Positions 1 through 12,900 of a stretch of DNA of 64,000 nt are shown here, piece after piece. Origin of the DNA: Lathyrus oleraceus (lineage: Eukaryota; Streptophyta; Magnoliopsida; Fabales; Fabaceae); assembly GCF_024323335.1 (NCBI RefSeq), contig NC_066579.1, forward strand, positions 3,797,001-3,861,000, given 5' to 3'. Made by a program: the position numbers and the translations under genes. Numbering within the stretch: position 1 is the first letter of the stretch; each line of letters opens with the position of its first letter. Below the pieces are notes generated by a model. It was given only the letters and a program-made list of their open reading frames with translations, ran no database searches and was not told where the DNA came from.

Positions 1-1919
1 GGGCATTAGCCCTCACTGAATACTCTTTAGCCTTTATGTCGTTAAGGCAATGAAGGGAGAATAGTATCAGACTTCATTGTAGACCATGCAGTGGTCGAAA
101 GTCCTCAACTTCAAGTTGAGTTAAAACCTTGGAGATTATTCTTCGAAGGTTCCACTCATAAGGATGGAAGTGGAGTTGGGATCATGATAACTTTCTCTGA
201 TAGAATTCCAACAAAACTCAAATATAGAATCGAAGGTCCCCTTTGTTTAACAATGAAGCAGAATACGAAGCCCTTATTGCAGGACTTGAGGCTTTGTTAG
301 AACTGGGGGCAACTAGAGTCGAAATTAAAGGAGACTAGAATTAGTAATTAAGCAGCTAACAAAAGAGTACAAATGTATAAAAGGAAATTGATTATGTACT
401 TCGTCATTGCAAATAGGTTGCTCAAATTTTTGAATATATAGACATAAAACATGTTCCTAGAATAAAAAACGAAGCTAATGACTTAGCACATATAGCTTCA
501 GGGTATAGAATTTCAAAAGAGAAGCTAGAGGAACTTGTCGAAGTAAGAGGAAAGCAATGGCTGTCAGATTGTCTCCGACAGATTTGGAAAGTACTCAGTT
601 AGGATATGCTAACAATGAAGAGTTTGAAGTACTGACCATTGATACCTTAATGGATATAGATGGGAGGAATCCAATTATTAATTATCTCAAGGACCCTTCG
701 ATAGATACAGAAAGAAAAACCAAGTAAAGGGCTTTCTCTTATGTTTTGATGGGGAATGAATTATTCAGAAACCCCTGAAGGGATCCTGTTGAAACTGCTT
801 AGGAGAAAACGAGGCGTACTTGCATTATCTAGTGTACATAGTGGAGCCTGTGGAGCACACCAGCAGGCCACGAGATGAAATGGTTTCTTTCATATATGGA
901 ATGTATTGGCCCACCGTGTTAAAAGATTGTATAGAGTTTGCTAAGGGTTGCCAAGAATGTCAAGTACATGCAGGAATTCAACATGCTGCTCCTGCAAGTA
1001 AGCTCCATGCAATTATCAAGCCTTGGCCTTTCAGAGGTTGGGCATTAGATCAATTGGGGAAATTCGACCTACTTCATCCAAAGGTCAAAAGTACATCCTT
1101 GTAGGAATTGACTATTTCACTAAATGGGTCGAAGTATGCCTTTAGTAAATGTGATCAAGAAATTGTCATTGAATTCATTCAAAGGCAAATATTATATAGA
1201 TTTTGGATCCCAAAAGTATAACAACAGATCAAGGATCAGTTTTTACTGGGCGAAAGATGTAAGAATTTGCAAAGGAAAGGGTTTCAAATTATTAACATCC
1301 ACACCCTATTATGCTCAAGCCAATTGGCAAGTCGAAGCAGCAAATAAAGTAATAATTGGTTTAATCACAAAGCATGTAGGGAAGAAGCCAAAAAATTAGC
1401 ACAAAACTTTAGATCAAGCACTTTGGGCTTGTCGAACCTCCCCTAAGAATCTACTACACTACACCTTTCCAACTTACATTTGGACATGATGCAGTATTAC
1501 CTGTCGAAATCTACTTGCAATCATTGAGAATCCAAAGATAAGGAGAAATTCCATCTGACCTATATTGGGAAATGATGATGAATGAACTGGTTGATTTGGA
1601 CGAAGAAGGTTGCATGCGTTAGAAGTATTAAGAAGACAGAAGGAAGGGTAGCAAGAGCATACAATAAGAGGGTCAAAGGTAAAACTTTCATTATGAATGA
1701 TTTAGTTTGGAAAGTTATATTACCTATGGATCGAAAGAATAAAACATTAGGAAAATGGTCTCCACATTGGGAAGGACCTTTTCGAATTTTAAAAGCATTT
1801 TCAAATAATGCATACGAAATAGAAGAACTAGTAGAGGATCGAAGAATCCTAAAAGTAAACGGGAATACTTGAAGAAGTATAAAACATTTGTGCCTGAAGT
1901 TAAAATCATAACAACGTAG
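1..1919 (+). pseudogene. pol: Element A pol remnant: RNase H and integrase, frameshifted
   Basis: The 3' half of an A-type pol polyprotein, alignable base for base with 27247-29186. The second RNase H starts near 129 with the motif LFFEGSTHKDGSG; its usual first Asp is Glu, as in the other copy. The integrase zinc region lies around 840-970 (CQECQVHAG near 954), the core around 1030-1400, and the C-terminal tail ends with the stop at 1917-1919. Compared with copy 2 there are many single-base losses, for example in the G runs near 47 and 57 and the T runs near 390 and 428, so no domain stays in one frame. It cannot be translated. The errors resemble either decay or uncorrected sequencing indels. 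Confidence 0.88.
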
Positions 1920-2043
1920 TAAGCAAAGAACTATCATACCCAAGATGGTGAATATATTTAAACTTCAAAATTTTGCCAAGATGGCTTTGTCTTAATCAAA
2001 TTACAAACAAACAAAAGTCGAATAGAACAATTACAAGTGGAAA

Positions 2044-3191
2044 TCAGAAAGGGATAGTGGCCTTCATCCGGTCATACTTTATCTCGCCAAGCTTATCTTG
2101 TACTAAACAGCAGCTTGAACCCCTTTGAGGCGTGCAATATCTTCACTCCTAGCAGTAGCCTTTTCGACATGATTACGCTCTGCTCTCGCCAGATTATCAG
2201 CTTCATACTATCCAAGCCTTGGATAGCAGCCTGCTTCGCCTTAGCATCAGAAATCTTCTTCTGCAATTCTGCAATGTGAGATTCCCAGGTTGTATCGAAG
2301 CAGTATAGGTGTTGAATTCTACTTGGCTGATTTTTCTGGAAGCAGCTAACTCCTCAGAGGCTTTTGCAGTTCGAAGGGCGTTATCAAACTCAATAGCTTG
2401 AGCTTGTTCAGTTGATTGAAGCTTTTCTTTGGCATCCACCTCCCTATGGTATTCAGCACAAACTTGGTCAATGAGGTTCTGGATGTCGATAAGGGCTTCA
2501 CCTATATCAGTGGGGCAAGCAGTGATGTTGATCTTGCTTATCAGCTTTTTTATGCTAAAGGTTGCTCCACATCCTTCTTCAATTTTCAAAGAGATCTACA
2601 TCAAAACAGCCTTCTTCACCTGCTTAAGGAGTTCGTCATATGATACTTCGTTTGCACTAGTACCAGAATGGGTCGAAGCTCCAAAAATGTTTTTTCTGAA
2701 GAAGATTCACTTTGAGCCATCATCAACCTTACATACTTGGGGGTCATTTTGTTTTCAAAGCTTTTTCTCCTCCTCAGTAAGTGATATAGGCGAAGTTTGG
2801 ATTGTGGATGATCGAATTAGTTGGATATGGGACTGTTTCGACAGTAGCATCATCAGTTCCAGTCTGATTTCCTTCAGGATCGGCTTCTCCCTCACTCATG
2901 TCTTCATCTTGTTGAAAGTACCTCTCAAATCATCAGAATCCTCATCATCTTCGTCAGCATAATATGAGGGGAAAGTAACTCTTGGAGGAGAGTTACTGGG
3001 AGTATCCTCAGAATCTTCCTTTTCTTCTGAATCCTTCTCTTCAGCTTGCTTCGAATCTTTTTTACCATCTTCGCCAGGAGAAGAGGTTTCTTGTTCGTTC
3101 TGGACATTATCTGCTTCGAGATTTTGTGCTCCAGTCGAAGATCCTTTGTTTGAATAGCATTGCTGATTGTCGGAGGAGGAGATGGATTCAT
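2044..3191 (-). pseudogene. Element A antisense ORF, copy 1, frameshifted
   Basis: This is the copy of the antisense ORF described at 29310-30470. It starts at the same ATG (3189-3191 on the minus strand, MNPSPPPTISNAIQ) but a one-base loss in a T run near 3148 shifts the frame after about 14 codons, and more indels follow. It keeps a CAG codon near 2261 where copy 2 has TAG, so the premature stop of copy 2 is not ancestral. The ATG lies 12 bp from the B LTR insertion. Confidence 0.75.
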
Positions 3192-4453
3192 ATCGCTCGA
3201 AGGTGTAACACCTCAAAATTTGCCCTCCTCTCTTGGGACTAGCTTAGCATATTGTATCTCATTTTTAGGACATTAGGCATTACATCATTGCATATCATGT
3301 GAAATAAGCAAGTCATCCTCCTAGGTCTTTCTTAGAAGATAGAGAGGTTAAACGATTCAAGCCGGAGGGTCTCATAAATTGATCACTAATCATCAGAGGC
3401 TTGTGCTTCAATTAGGATTTATTGGTTCCTCAAGGAGGATGAGTGTTATCTTATTTGCCAGAGTATATCACCATCATCATGGTTTTATCATCACCAAGAG
3501 GTTCATTGTGCCTGATCATGTTCCTGATCATGTTCCTGGGGATTAGGGTTTTGACCTCTAGTCAACCCTAATCAGTTGCATTCTACCAGTCAGGTTTTTC
3601 AAGGAGATGAGGTCTTTATTGAGATGGAGATCATCATATGATTTTATTGAGCTTGTATAAGCTAGGTTTCATGGTGGAGCCATTTCATCAAGTGGTTGAG
3701 GCTCAAAATCATCTGTGCATGATCAAGTCAACTGTATGTCAACTGCCAAGTCAACTGTGGATTTGGAGGTGGGAAGTGGTCAGAGATACCTCATTCATGT
3801 TCAAACAAGTCTCATTTGACATCTCAAACATCAACATTGAAGAATTTGAGGTCAGGTCAAGACTTTCTAAAAATAGCAGGTGACCTGTAATTTGAACTTT
3901 CCAAAAATGGAAAGATTTTTGACCAACTTCAACTCAAGATTACATCATCAATAAAGCTTCAAATGAAATTTTGTCCAACATGAAATTTGAAGATCTTTCT
4001 CTCCCATTTCAAAAAGTCCAAGATCATGAATTTCTCATGTGTGGTTGAGGAGATATGGTCCAATCATGGCAAAGTGTGGTTCAAACTTCAAATGAACATA
4101 ACTTCTCAACCAAAACTCCAAATTGAGTGGTTCTTTTTACACTTTGATCCTTGTAACATGTATTTTCCAAGCATACTATCACTTGGCGTGAAATCTCATT
4201 GCATGATCATTGGTGCATTCATGAATATTTTTGGGAAAAATTTCATAAACTCATCTTGGTTGAACATATGCATACCAAACCAATTCCAATATATGCATGA
4301 ACTCATTTTTTGGCATTTTGGATCAATAACATGCACTGTTCACGTGCATAAAGGTGCATGAAGTAGAAAATGCATTTTTGCACTTACACCTTAAAAGTGA
4401 TTAACCTCATTTGCATTTGCCCTAAACATTTCTTAAACATGATTAGCATGAGG

Positions 4454-4462
4454 TATATATAT
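4454..4462 (+). promoter_or_regulatory. Putative TATA box in the B LTR, copy 1
   Basis: TATATATAT lies about 1.25 kb into the LTR in an otherwise moderately AT-rich stretch. Transcription would begin about 30 bp downstream, setting the U3/R border near 4490. This is based on the sequence match and the LTR context only. Confidence 0.45.
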
Positions 4463-7139
4463 GCTTAATCATAACTGTTTTGATCAGAATCAACAATTCT
4501 AGATCTAAAATCACAAAAATCTCCAAATTTTTCTCTCACTTTTTTTCCAAAATTCTTCAAACACAATCACTTTCCATGGATCCATTCATCATCGTGAAGG
4601 ATAATTGAGCACTTTTGGACGTGTGAGCAAGAGAAATCGTGGCTGTATTGTTCATGTTCATAGCTTGGAGCATCCATGGCAGTTGAAGCTGGAGTTGGAT
4701 TCGTGCATCCTTGAGCCTCATATTCATCATCATTCATCTCAAGAAGCATACTAGAAGAGATTTGAGGCGTAGCAAGGCTTGGAAGCAAGGGAATCCAATT
4801 CTGTTCATTTAGAGGTTGGTTTTTCAACCTCCTTAATTCACAAATTCATTATGCCTGTTGTATAGATCTTTGAATGGTGATAAATCTGAGCTTTGAATGG
4901 AGTGATTTGGTGCTATATACATAAAGATCCATGTGATTCAAGTTTTGATGATGATTTTGATTCTCTTCGATCCGTGCGTGTAATGTTGTTTTTGCATGAA
5001 TTAGTTGTTGATTCTTGTTGTATGTGGCATGGCGAATCATTTGGTGTTAAAATTATGGAATTCTGGACATGTTTATGAAATCTGGAAAAGTTGGATGAAG
5101 ATCTTCATGATCTTCATCGTGTTCATGCATTCTCCAGTTTTCCTGCGGATTCTGCTGGGAAACGCATGTGAATTTCCTGCGGATTTTCAAAATCCATGCA
5201 GGCGCGCGCTTTAGGGTTTAGGCTTGAAACACAGTCGTTTGGCATTTGGCGCGTTTGGATTTGAATTTGTACATGGTTTGAGCCTGGCTGAATGCATTTT
5301 CTCATTTGCCTTGCATTTTCTCATGTTCCTTCATATTTGCCATGCTTGCTCCATTTCATTTTTTATTTCTTCCATGAACTTCTAAAATTCACAATAAATT
5401 GAAAAATCATCCAAAAATTACCAGGTTTTTTGCATTATGATCCTGATTCTCTCTAGTTTTTTATCATCATATTTTGACAAGTTGTGCTTGGCTGATAATT
5501 TTTTGTGCTAGAATGTTTGAACACATGTCCATATTTGACCTTGCCTTGGTTATCATGTTGTGAAATGCTGGTCTTTAATCCAATGAATGTGAAATTTTCC
5601 ATGCTATAACTAGACACATTGCTTGACCTTTTGGTGTTGATTTGGTATTTTTATCAATTGTCAATTCTGTTTTATGATCATGTTAAGTTGGTGTGACAAT
5701 TTGTGTCACACCTTGTGATATTCAACTTACATGATGTGTTTGCCATGCCAAATGATATCCTATGCTCCTGATTTTTTGTGTGATGCATGTTATAGATGTT
5801 GTGAGTGCTCATGAATTTTGTTGGAATTATTTGGATCATTTCTGATTTAATAGAGATTTTTCATTCTGGTTGGTCACATTTGAGCTTTAAAATTGCCTTG
5901 AACTTCAATTGATCATGAAATGCTTTTGGTCAATGATATTGATATGAGACCTTTTGGAATGTGTCAAGATGTGATTGAAGTTGATTCATGTTAAATTTCA
6001 TGTTCTGTTTTGAATGTTTGACCCTCTTTTGACCCTAGGCTTTGACCTAGTGATTTGGACTCACTGTTTGGATTATGGATTTCAGGTTGAGAAGCACATT
6101 GCCTTGGTTGGAGTGATTCACTCATTTGAATTGATTAGTTGATTGATGTTGGCTAATATTGAGTTGTTTTGTAGGCTTTGAGAACAAGTGGCCTAATGGT
6201 TTGTGCCTTGCACATTGGTGCTTGATGCTTTGTCTGTCTGTATGATTGACTGTTGTCTGTCTGTTTGTTTGAATTGTGTACTGATTAGTTTAGATTTTTC
6301 ACAGGTACATAAGTTGCTTTGAGTTCTTTTGAACTTGCTTTTGCTTTGCTTGGTTGCTTAACCACTGAGGTATAACTCTCTGACTTCATGTAGTCTGGAA
6401 GACCTGTCCTGTTATGTGGGCAGGCACCTGTCTGAAGCTCTCCTTAAGAGGCAATGCTTGTGAATGTTTACTTTTGTGCCAAGCAGGAAAAGTCCTCTTA
6501 TGAGGCAATTGGCAGATAAAAGAGATGTGCAATCCATCTCCTGCTATTCAGTGTGTCATCCACTTTGCTCACACCATGTGTTGATGCATTGTGGATATTA
6601 ACCCAAGATCTTTGTTGTGTCAGTCATATGTGGAGAAGAGTTCCTACTTTCTGAACTCCCACACTTTCATTTGTCTAAAGCTCTCCCAGGCCAGGGATAA
6701 GAGCTGTGAGGTCTTACCCTCACTTCCCATTTCATCAGCTTCACCCTAACTCTCAATGTTAGGGTTAAGATCTAACTACACCCGATTCCAGTTGGCTTGT
6801 GTTTCACAACCTAACCTTGTATGAGCCCATTTGTTTGCATCTAGTGTGTGTGCTTGCTTGTTGTGCTTGTATGACTTTGCTTGTGCTGTTTAGGATAGCT
6901 TGCTCCCTGTGCAAGTTAGATAGAAACCTTAACATAGGGATGGTATGCATGATAACTTCTAGGCTCGAGTCGTAGTCTCCCTAGTAGTTTGTGTCTCCCT
7001 TTGTATCTGGTTAGGTTAGTCCTTTTTCCCTGTGTAAGGGAACTACGTCGCCCTGATCCTCATACCAGATGAGGTACGTAGGCAGGAGATGAGATGATCT
7101 CTCCGGGCGCCTTTCTTCTTTTTCAACCCTTTGTGTATG

Positions 7140-7345
7140 TTGGAGTCTGACGTAAGCCCAGCGATTGGCAGTTGGTTTCCTGTGTTTGCTTTTTTTGTTT
7201 GGAGTCTGACGTAACCCCGGTGATTGGTAGTTGGTTTCCTGTGTGTGTTTTGTTGGTTCGGAGTCTGATGTAAGTCCAGCGATTGGCATTCGGTTTCCAG
7301 GTTTGCCTGTTCGTGTGGGGTCTGACGTAAGTCCAGCGATTGGCA
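7140..7345 (+). repeat. Four-copy ~60-bp tandem repeat in the B LTR
   Basis: Units begin near 7140, 7200, 7259 and 7317 and share the core GTCTGACGTAAGTCCAGCG followed by a GATTGGCAGT-like stretch. The same array is at about 34424-34629. B's degraded 3' LTR (59159-59429) begins at the last unit. Confidence 0.8.
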
Positions 7346-7840
7346 GTCGGTTTCCAGTTTGTGTTTTATTTGGCGTGCGTTAGCCGAGCTACGAGTGCTC
7401 TGATTCTTCTCTGGTTAGAGAAGATACGTATGCATAGGATGCGACATCCTAGCGAGCACGTCCCCCTGTCCCGAACTACGTCGACTCTGATGTCTGTGCT
7501 TGACAGACTATGTAGGCCCAGGATGCGATATCCTGCCGAGTCCCGTTTCTTTTGTATTTCTGTGTTTCCTTCCATCCTTGTGTGATGTCTGAGCAGTTTT
7601 TAGCAACCTTATCCTATCTTTCTGAGCGTGGATCCTGTCGAGTACGACGGATGCGTAGGGGTGCTAATACCTTCCCTTCGCATAACCGACTCCCGATCCC
7701 ATCTCTCTCTGGTCGCGAGACCATGTCTTTTCTAGGTTTACTTCGAGCGTTTCCTTTCCCTCTTTTGGGATAAATAATGCACGGTGGCGGCTCTGTTTGT
7801 TTTGCTTTTCCTGCCGGTTGTTTTTCGCGGTTGCGACAGT

Positions 7841-7858
7841 TGGCGACTCTGCTGGGGA
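7841..7858 (+). other. Element B primer binding site, tRNA-Arg type, copy 1
   Basis: TGGCGACTCTGCTGGGGA follows the LTR after a 2-bp spacer. A TGGCGACTC primer site, complementary to the 3' end of a plant tRNA-Arg, is the known Ogre/Tat primer. Confidence 0.88.
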
Positions 7859-8852
7859 CTAAGAAGTTGACCTCTTGCTGGTCCATCTTCCCTAAGCGAG
7901 TCACTCCTAGCGTTCTCTAGGATAGGTTGCTTGTGTTTCTCTATTTATTGCATTTATGATTATTATGTTGTGTATATATTTGCATAAATGTTTGCATGCA
8001 TCATACTATCATTGTGATGTCTTCTGTACAGGTGGTTCCTCTGATTTGGGGGGGGTGTTCTGAGTGGGGCTAAAACCCAGGCCCGAGTATACACTTAGGA
8101 TTAGCGTGGTCTCATGTTGCCTCTCATTTTAGGTCAACATGTTTTGGGCGACGTGACATACCACAAGCCGGACGAGGTTCATCTGAGAGAGCTCTTCCTT
8201 TGTGGAGTATCCACTTTGGTTGAGTCACCTCATCTGAGCTGTTGACTTCGGTGACCGTTCATTCCCGGATCTTTGGTTTAGACGATCTTAAGAGAGCTGC
8301 AGCGGCACACCCGAAAGGGCAAACCCGTTGAGTATCTTTGCTCGATTGTTGAGACCTTTATCCGCCTTAGGATGACTTGATTAGAATTCACCTATGAGGG
8401 GAGGGTTGATTCTTACAAATGCATGTTCTGATGGTGACTTTGATGGTGACTAATGGTTCAGTTATTGATCAGCGTCCTATTTATAAGTCGGATTTATGGA
8501 TTTATTTCTAAGACGCCGGAGTTCTGTCCGTGGTATTTATCAGTGGGGATCCGTTTATTTCAGGATTCCCTGGGCTGGTTCAGAGGGTCTTGTGGTTATC
8601 TGTTCAGAGGATCTCTGGTGATAATGGTGATGTATCTTCCGTTCCATTTATTTCGGAACCCCAAGTCGGATTTGTGGTTACTCAGTACCTTAGATGGTTG
8701 TGATCAGTTCAGAGACCGGGGCTTCTGTACAGTTGATGATCAGATGACTTGGAGGATGGCACAGTGCATTGCATTCATACATCAACATCATTCACATTTT
8801 GCATTTATGTGCATTTAACTCATGTTTATCCATATGCAGGGGACATTTTTGA
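7859..8852 (+). other. Element B leader before ORF1, copy 1
   Basis: About 1 kb between primer site and ORF1. A frame at 8453-8818 (121 codons) is open in both copies but resembles nothing I know and ends before ORF1. I treat it as untranslated leader. The short sequence ATATGCAG just before ORF1 (8834-8840) could be a 3' splice site. Confidence 0.55.
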
Positions 8853-9965
8853 TTGAGATCCTGGTTGAGAGACTTCTTTGTTCCAGACATGAGAACCGGT
8901 TTGAAGGACGATGTTGTCTACAGTTTCTTCGACCCAGAGATTGGTGTGCTGAGAGATATGATAGCACTGATTACACCTGACCATGTGGGGTTGTTCCGTG
9001 AGATTTACGGTGGTATTCTGAAGTTAGTTTTCAGGCTCACAGACAGTGACAGGAGTGCCATCCATACTTTTCTCCAGTTCTATGACCCAGGCTTGAGATG
9101 CTTCGTGTTCCCGGATTACTTGTTGGGACCCTTGATGGAGGACTATGCTAGCATCCTGGATATTTAGATCAGAGATCAGATTCCTTTCTATGCCACTAAG
9201 GGGAAGCCTGATGTTGCGGAGATTTCTCGTGCTCTTTATTTGAGCCTGGAGGTGACCAAGGGGGGTTTGAAGGAGAAAGGAAAGTTACCCGGTTTTCATC
9301 TGAGTTTCTTGGAGGCTAAAGCCAAGGAGCATGCTGTTGTGGGTAATTGGAGGGTCGTCTGTGCTTTGATTGCTGTGAGCATTTATGGGACTATCATGTT
9401 TCCTAATCAGAAGAATTTTGTGGACATTAATGCTATCAGGTTGTTTATGTAGAGGAATCATATTCCTAATCTGGTTGGGGATGTTTATTACTCGGTCCAT
9501 AATCGGAACGAGAAGCGGCGTGGTGGATTGATCCGATGTTGTGCTCAGCTGGTGTACAAATGGTTCATGGGGTATCTGCCTTCCAGAGGTGCCTTTGCTT
9601 TTCTTGATCCTACTGTCAAGTGGTCATTCAGGTTGATGGGTTTGCGGGCCAAGGACATAGCTTGGACTCACAATGGTATGGTTGGACGAGATTTCATTTA
9701 CAGTTGTGGGAGTCTTCCCAATGTACCTCTTATAGGAGTTCAAGGTTGCATTAATTACAACCCGGTGCTTCTTAGGAGACAGATGGGGTTTGCTGTGGAG
9801 GGTCCTCCTCTTGGACGAGAGATTCAGGAGTCTTTCTATTTCCCAATTAAGGGCAATCAGACAAGGTTGAGGCAAGTGTCTGAGGAGTGGCGTGACATTC
9901 AGAGAAAGGGCAAGGTTCCTTTTGGCAAGGTTAATAGCAGGTCTTTTCCTCCGTTTGATGATTGT
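8853..9965 (+). pseudogene. Element B ORF1, 5' half, copy 1
   Basis: ORF1 is the extra gene between primer site and gag that marks Ogre elements. Its function is unknown, and its sequence has the look of the plant mobile-domain family (family assignment is inference). The frame starts MRSWLRDFFVPDMRTG and runs to 9965 with two amber stops, at 9165-9167 and 9450-9452, where CAG codons are the likely ancestors. Recognisable stretches are FYATKGKPDVAEISRALYLS and KWSFRLMGLRAKDIAW. It is cut at 9966 by the inverted C LTR, so the coiled-coil second half is missing in this copy. The open frame running on past 9965 is an accidental fusion with the LTR. Confidence 0.82.
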
Positions 9966-12900
9966 TGTCGCATTACGCGAAAAACCGGCGGGAAAAGAAG
10001 AACAACAGAGCCGCCACCGTGCGTTATTTATCCCAAAAGAGGGAAAGGAAACGCTCGAAGTAAACCTAGGAAAGAACATGGTCTCGCGACCAAAGAGAAT
10101 GGGTTCGGGAGTCGGTTATGCGAAGGGAAGGTATTAGCACCCCTACGCATCCGTCGTACTCGACGGGATCCACGCACAATAGGAAGGAAAATGGTTGCTA
10201 AACACTGCTCAAACTCACACACACTGGCTGAAAAGAGACAAAAGAAACTGACTGAAACTGACTCGGCAGGATATTGCATCCTGGGCCTACTTAGTCTATC
10301 AGGCACAAACATCAGAGTCGAAGTAGTTCGGACTGGGGAAACGACACATGCTCGCTAGGATATCGCATCCTATGCATACGTATCTTCTTGGACGAAGAAG
10401 AATCAGAGCATTCGTAGCTCGGCTAACACGCACACAAACAAACACAGGCAAAGGCAAACGTGGAGCCCGAATGCCAATCACTGGACTTACATCAGCATCC
10501 GAACCAAAACAAACCCACACTGGAATCCGAATGCCACTCGATGGACTTACATCAGCTTCCAAGCACACAACAACCACACAGAAGGGTTGAAGACAAAAAG
10601 GGTTGAAAAAGAAAAAGGGCGCCCGGAGAGATCAGCTCATCTCCTGCCTACGTACCTCATCTGGTATGAGGATCAGGGCGACGTAGTTCCCCTACGCAGG
10701 GATAAAGGACTAGCCTAACCAGATAACAGAGGGAGACACAACACTAGGGAGACTACGACTCGAGCCTAGATGTTGTCATGCAAAATCGTCCCTAAGTTAA
10801 GGTTTCTAGCTAACTTGCACAGGAAGCAAGCCTATCCTAAACATGACTTGCACAGGAAGCAAGCCACACCAAACCTAACTTGCACAGGAAGCAAGGGTCT
10901 CGATTGCAACTAGGGCAAGAGAAAGGGGAGGTCTCAATCGCAACGAGGGCGAGAGAAAGGATCGCAACGAGGGCGAAAACAAGCAAGGATTAGTTGTTAG
11001 TCAAACTCGACAAGACATCGCATCTCGTGCCTACGTATCTCATCTGGACATGAGAATCAGATTTGCCGTAGTTCGGCTAAACTATTCCCGTTGGTTTGTG
11101 TTTTTAAGTGGACAACGTTACTGCGCAATCTACCTGATGCTCGACCTTTGGAGACTTACTCACCTGTAGTAGAAGGAGTTAACGTATCCTTAAGAGGGGA
11201 TAATGTTTGTTTGTGTTTTAGGAAAGCTCAAGCAAGAAAGGAAGTCCTATACGAAGGAACCGTGCTACCTTAATTGACATGCAAACGAGACTACGCGGAG
11301 TCTAGCAAACCTAGGGGATACAATCACACCACACAAGCACATACAGCATGAAATAAACACACCAACAAGGGGCTCAAACATCAAGGCTAGGTTTTAGTCG
11401 AGGGGTCATATCAACCTCAACAAACAAACCACTGGAACTGGGTAGATGTGCTCTTACCTTGCCATTGAGGGGCTAAGGTGAAGCAGATGAAAGGTGAGTG
11501 AAGATAAGACTTCACAGCTCTTATCCCTGGCCTGGGAGAGCTTAAGACAAGAATGTGTGGGTTCAGAAAGTGGGAACCCTTCTACACATTTGAAACTGAC
11601 TCAACTGTACAATTGTACAAGATCTTGGGTTTGTATCTGCAATGCATCAACACAGTGGTGTGAGCAAAGCAGATGACACACAGAATAGCAGGGGATAGGT
11701 TGCATATCCCTTGGGTTCTGCCAATTGCCTCTTCACTTAGGAGGGCTTTGAGTATGTACAGGGACAAATTGTAAACATCCACAAACATTGCCTCTTAAGG
11801 AGGACTTCAGACAGTTGCCTGGCCAAGTAACAGGCCAGGTCTTCCAGACTACATGAAGATTAGAAATATACCTCAATGCAAATTGCTTAATAAGCAAAGC
11901 AAAGCAAAAGTTCACAAGGAACTGAGCAACTAAAAGCACCTGAAATAGTCAAGCAGACATTAGTATGCAACTTCAAAACAAAGCAAAAGGAAACAGACAT
12001 CAACAGTTAATCATAAGCAAGTGAATGTGCAAGGCACAAGGCTTAAGGCATGTGAGCCAAGCAACCTACAAAACAAAACATGTTAGTCATGGTATTCAAG
12101 AAAGTTCAATCAAAAAGAATTGGTCTCATTGGTCATTTGTTGGTCAACCTGAAAACATGAACTCAAAGGTGAGTAACAGGACCACTAGGGCAAGCCTAGG
12201 GTCAAAAAGGAATGAAAAAGTCAAAACAGCAAAGGGCAAGCATCCAAAATCATGTTTAAACAATTAAGAAACACAACCAATTGGGTTCACATGCATATCA
12301 ATCATTATCATCATTTCATGAACAGTTTAGGTCAAGGTATAGCAAACAGAAGCTCATAGGAGTCAACAGAAGGACTTGCATCAAAAGCAAACTAAAACAT
12401 TTCCAAAAATCACCAAATAAATCATGATCAATCCTAACACATAGCATGGTAAGCATGTCAAATTTCATCACATTTGGACAAGTGGAAGGCAGTCAATGAA
12501 AATCAGAAAGGCAAGGCAATTTTGAACATGCTCAAAGAAGTCAACCAAACATGCATCAACTTGAAAAATTCATAAATCAGAGATGGCATATGATAAATGA
12601 ATGGGACTAAAACCATGACAAAGCTTAAGATGTCTACTAATCAAATGTAAAATTTCAAGTTCATCTAATAAAGTATGAGAATTTCACAAATGAAATGGCA
12701 ACATGTATCACACAAGTCAACATTTTGGTCAAACAGGGGAGAAAATCTCAAACAATTAGGAAATGCCATAAATAATTCCAAGAAAATTCACATGTAAACT
12801 AGACATACAAGAGTACATTCATGCAAAAATTCACATCAATTGGAGGTCAGGAAGCATGGCATAGAAAATCATGAAATTGCACATCAATGGTGTGACACAA

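Larger units (their letters stand above)
1..3203 (+). mobile_element. Element A (Tat-type Ty3/gypsy), 3' part, duplicate copy 1
   Basis: This stretch has the end of pol (connection region, second RNase H, integrase) up to the stop at 1917-1919, then about 120 bp without a gene, then an antisense ORF on the minus strand. It ends where the B LTR begins at 3204. It matches 27247-30482 but is broken by many one-base deletions. No A LTR is visible in the window. Confidence 0.88.
3204..7838 (+). repeat. Element B 5' LTR, duplicate copy 1 (4.6 kb)
   Basis: Starts TGTAACACCTCAAAATTTGC and ends GGTTGCGACA, two bases before a tRNA-Arg-type primer site, so both ends obey the TG...CA rule. The 5 bp before it are GAAGG, a candidate target-site duplication whose partner is not in the window. 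It contains a strong TATA-like run near 4454, a four-copy ~60-bp tandem repeat near 7140-7345 and the conserved block GGTGCTAATACCTTCCCTT at 7660-7678. Small ORFs inside look like noise. No gene is present in this stretch. Confidence 0.92.

Noticed and set aside
2429..2962. A 177-codon plus-strand frame in the 3' part of A, copy 1
   Set aside because: It is the shadow of the antisense ORF, does not stay open in copy 2, and is a product of the indels in copy 1.
3638..5214. Small ORFs of 60-124 codons in the B LTR, repeated near 31 kb
   Set aside because: They recur only because the LTR is duplicated. None has a recognisable motif, and they lie on both strands in overlapping frames.
9528..10358. 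A 276-codon frame running from B ORF1 into the C LTR
   Set aside because: Only the part up to 9965 is ORF1. The rest is an accidental read-through into an inverted LTR, and in copy 2 it stops earlier.
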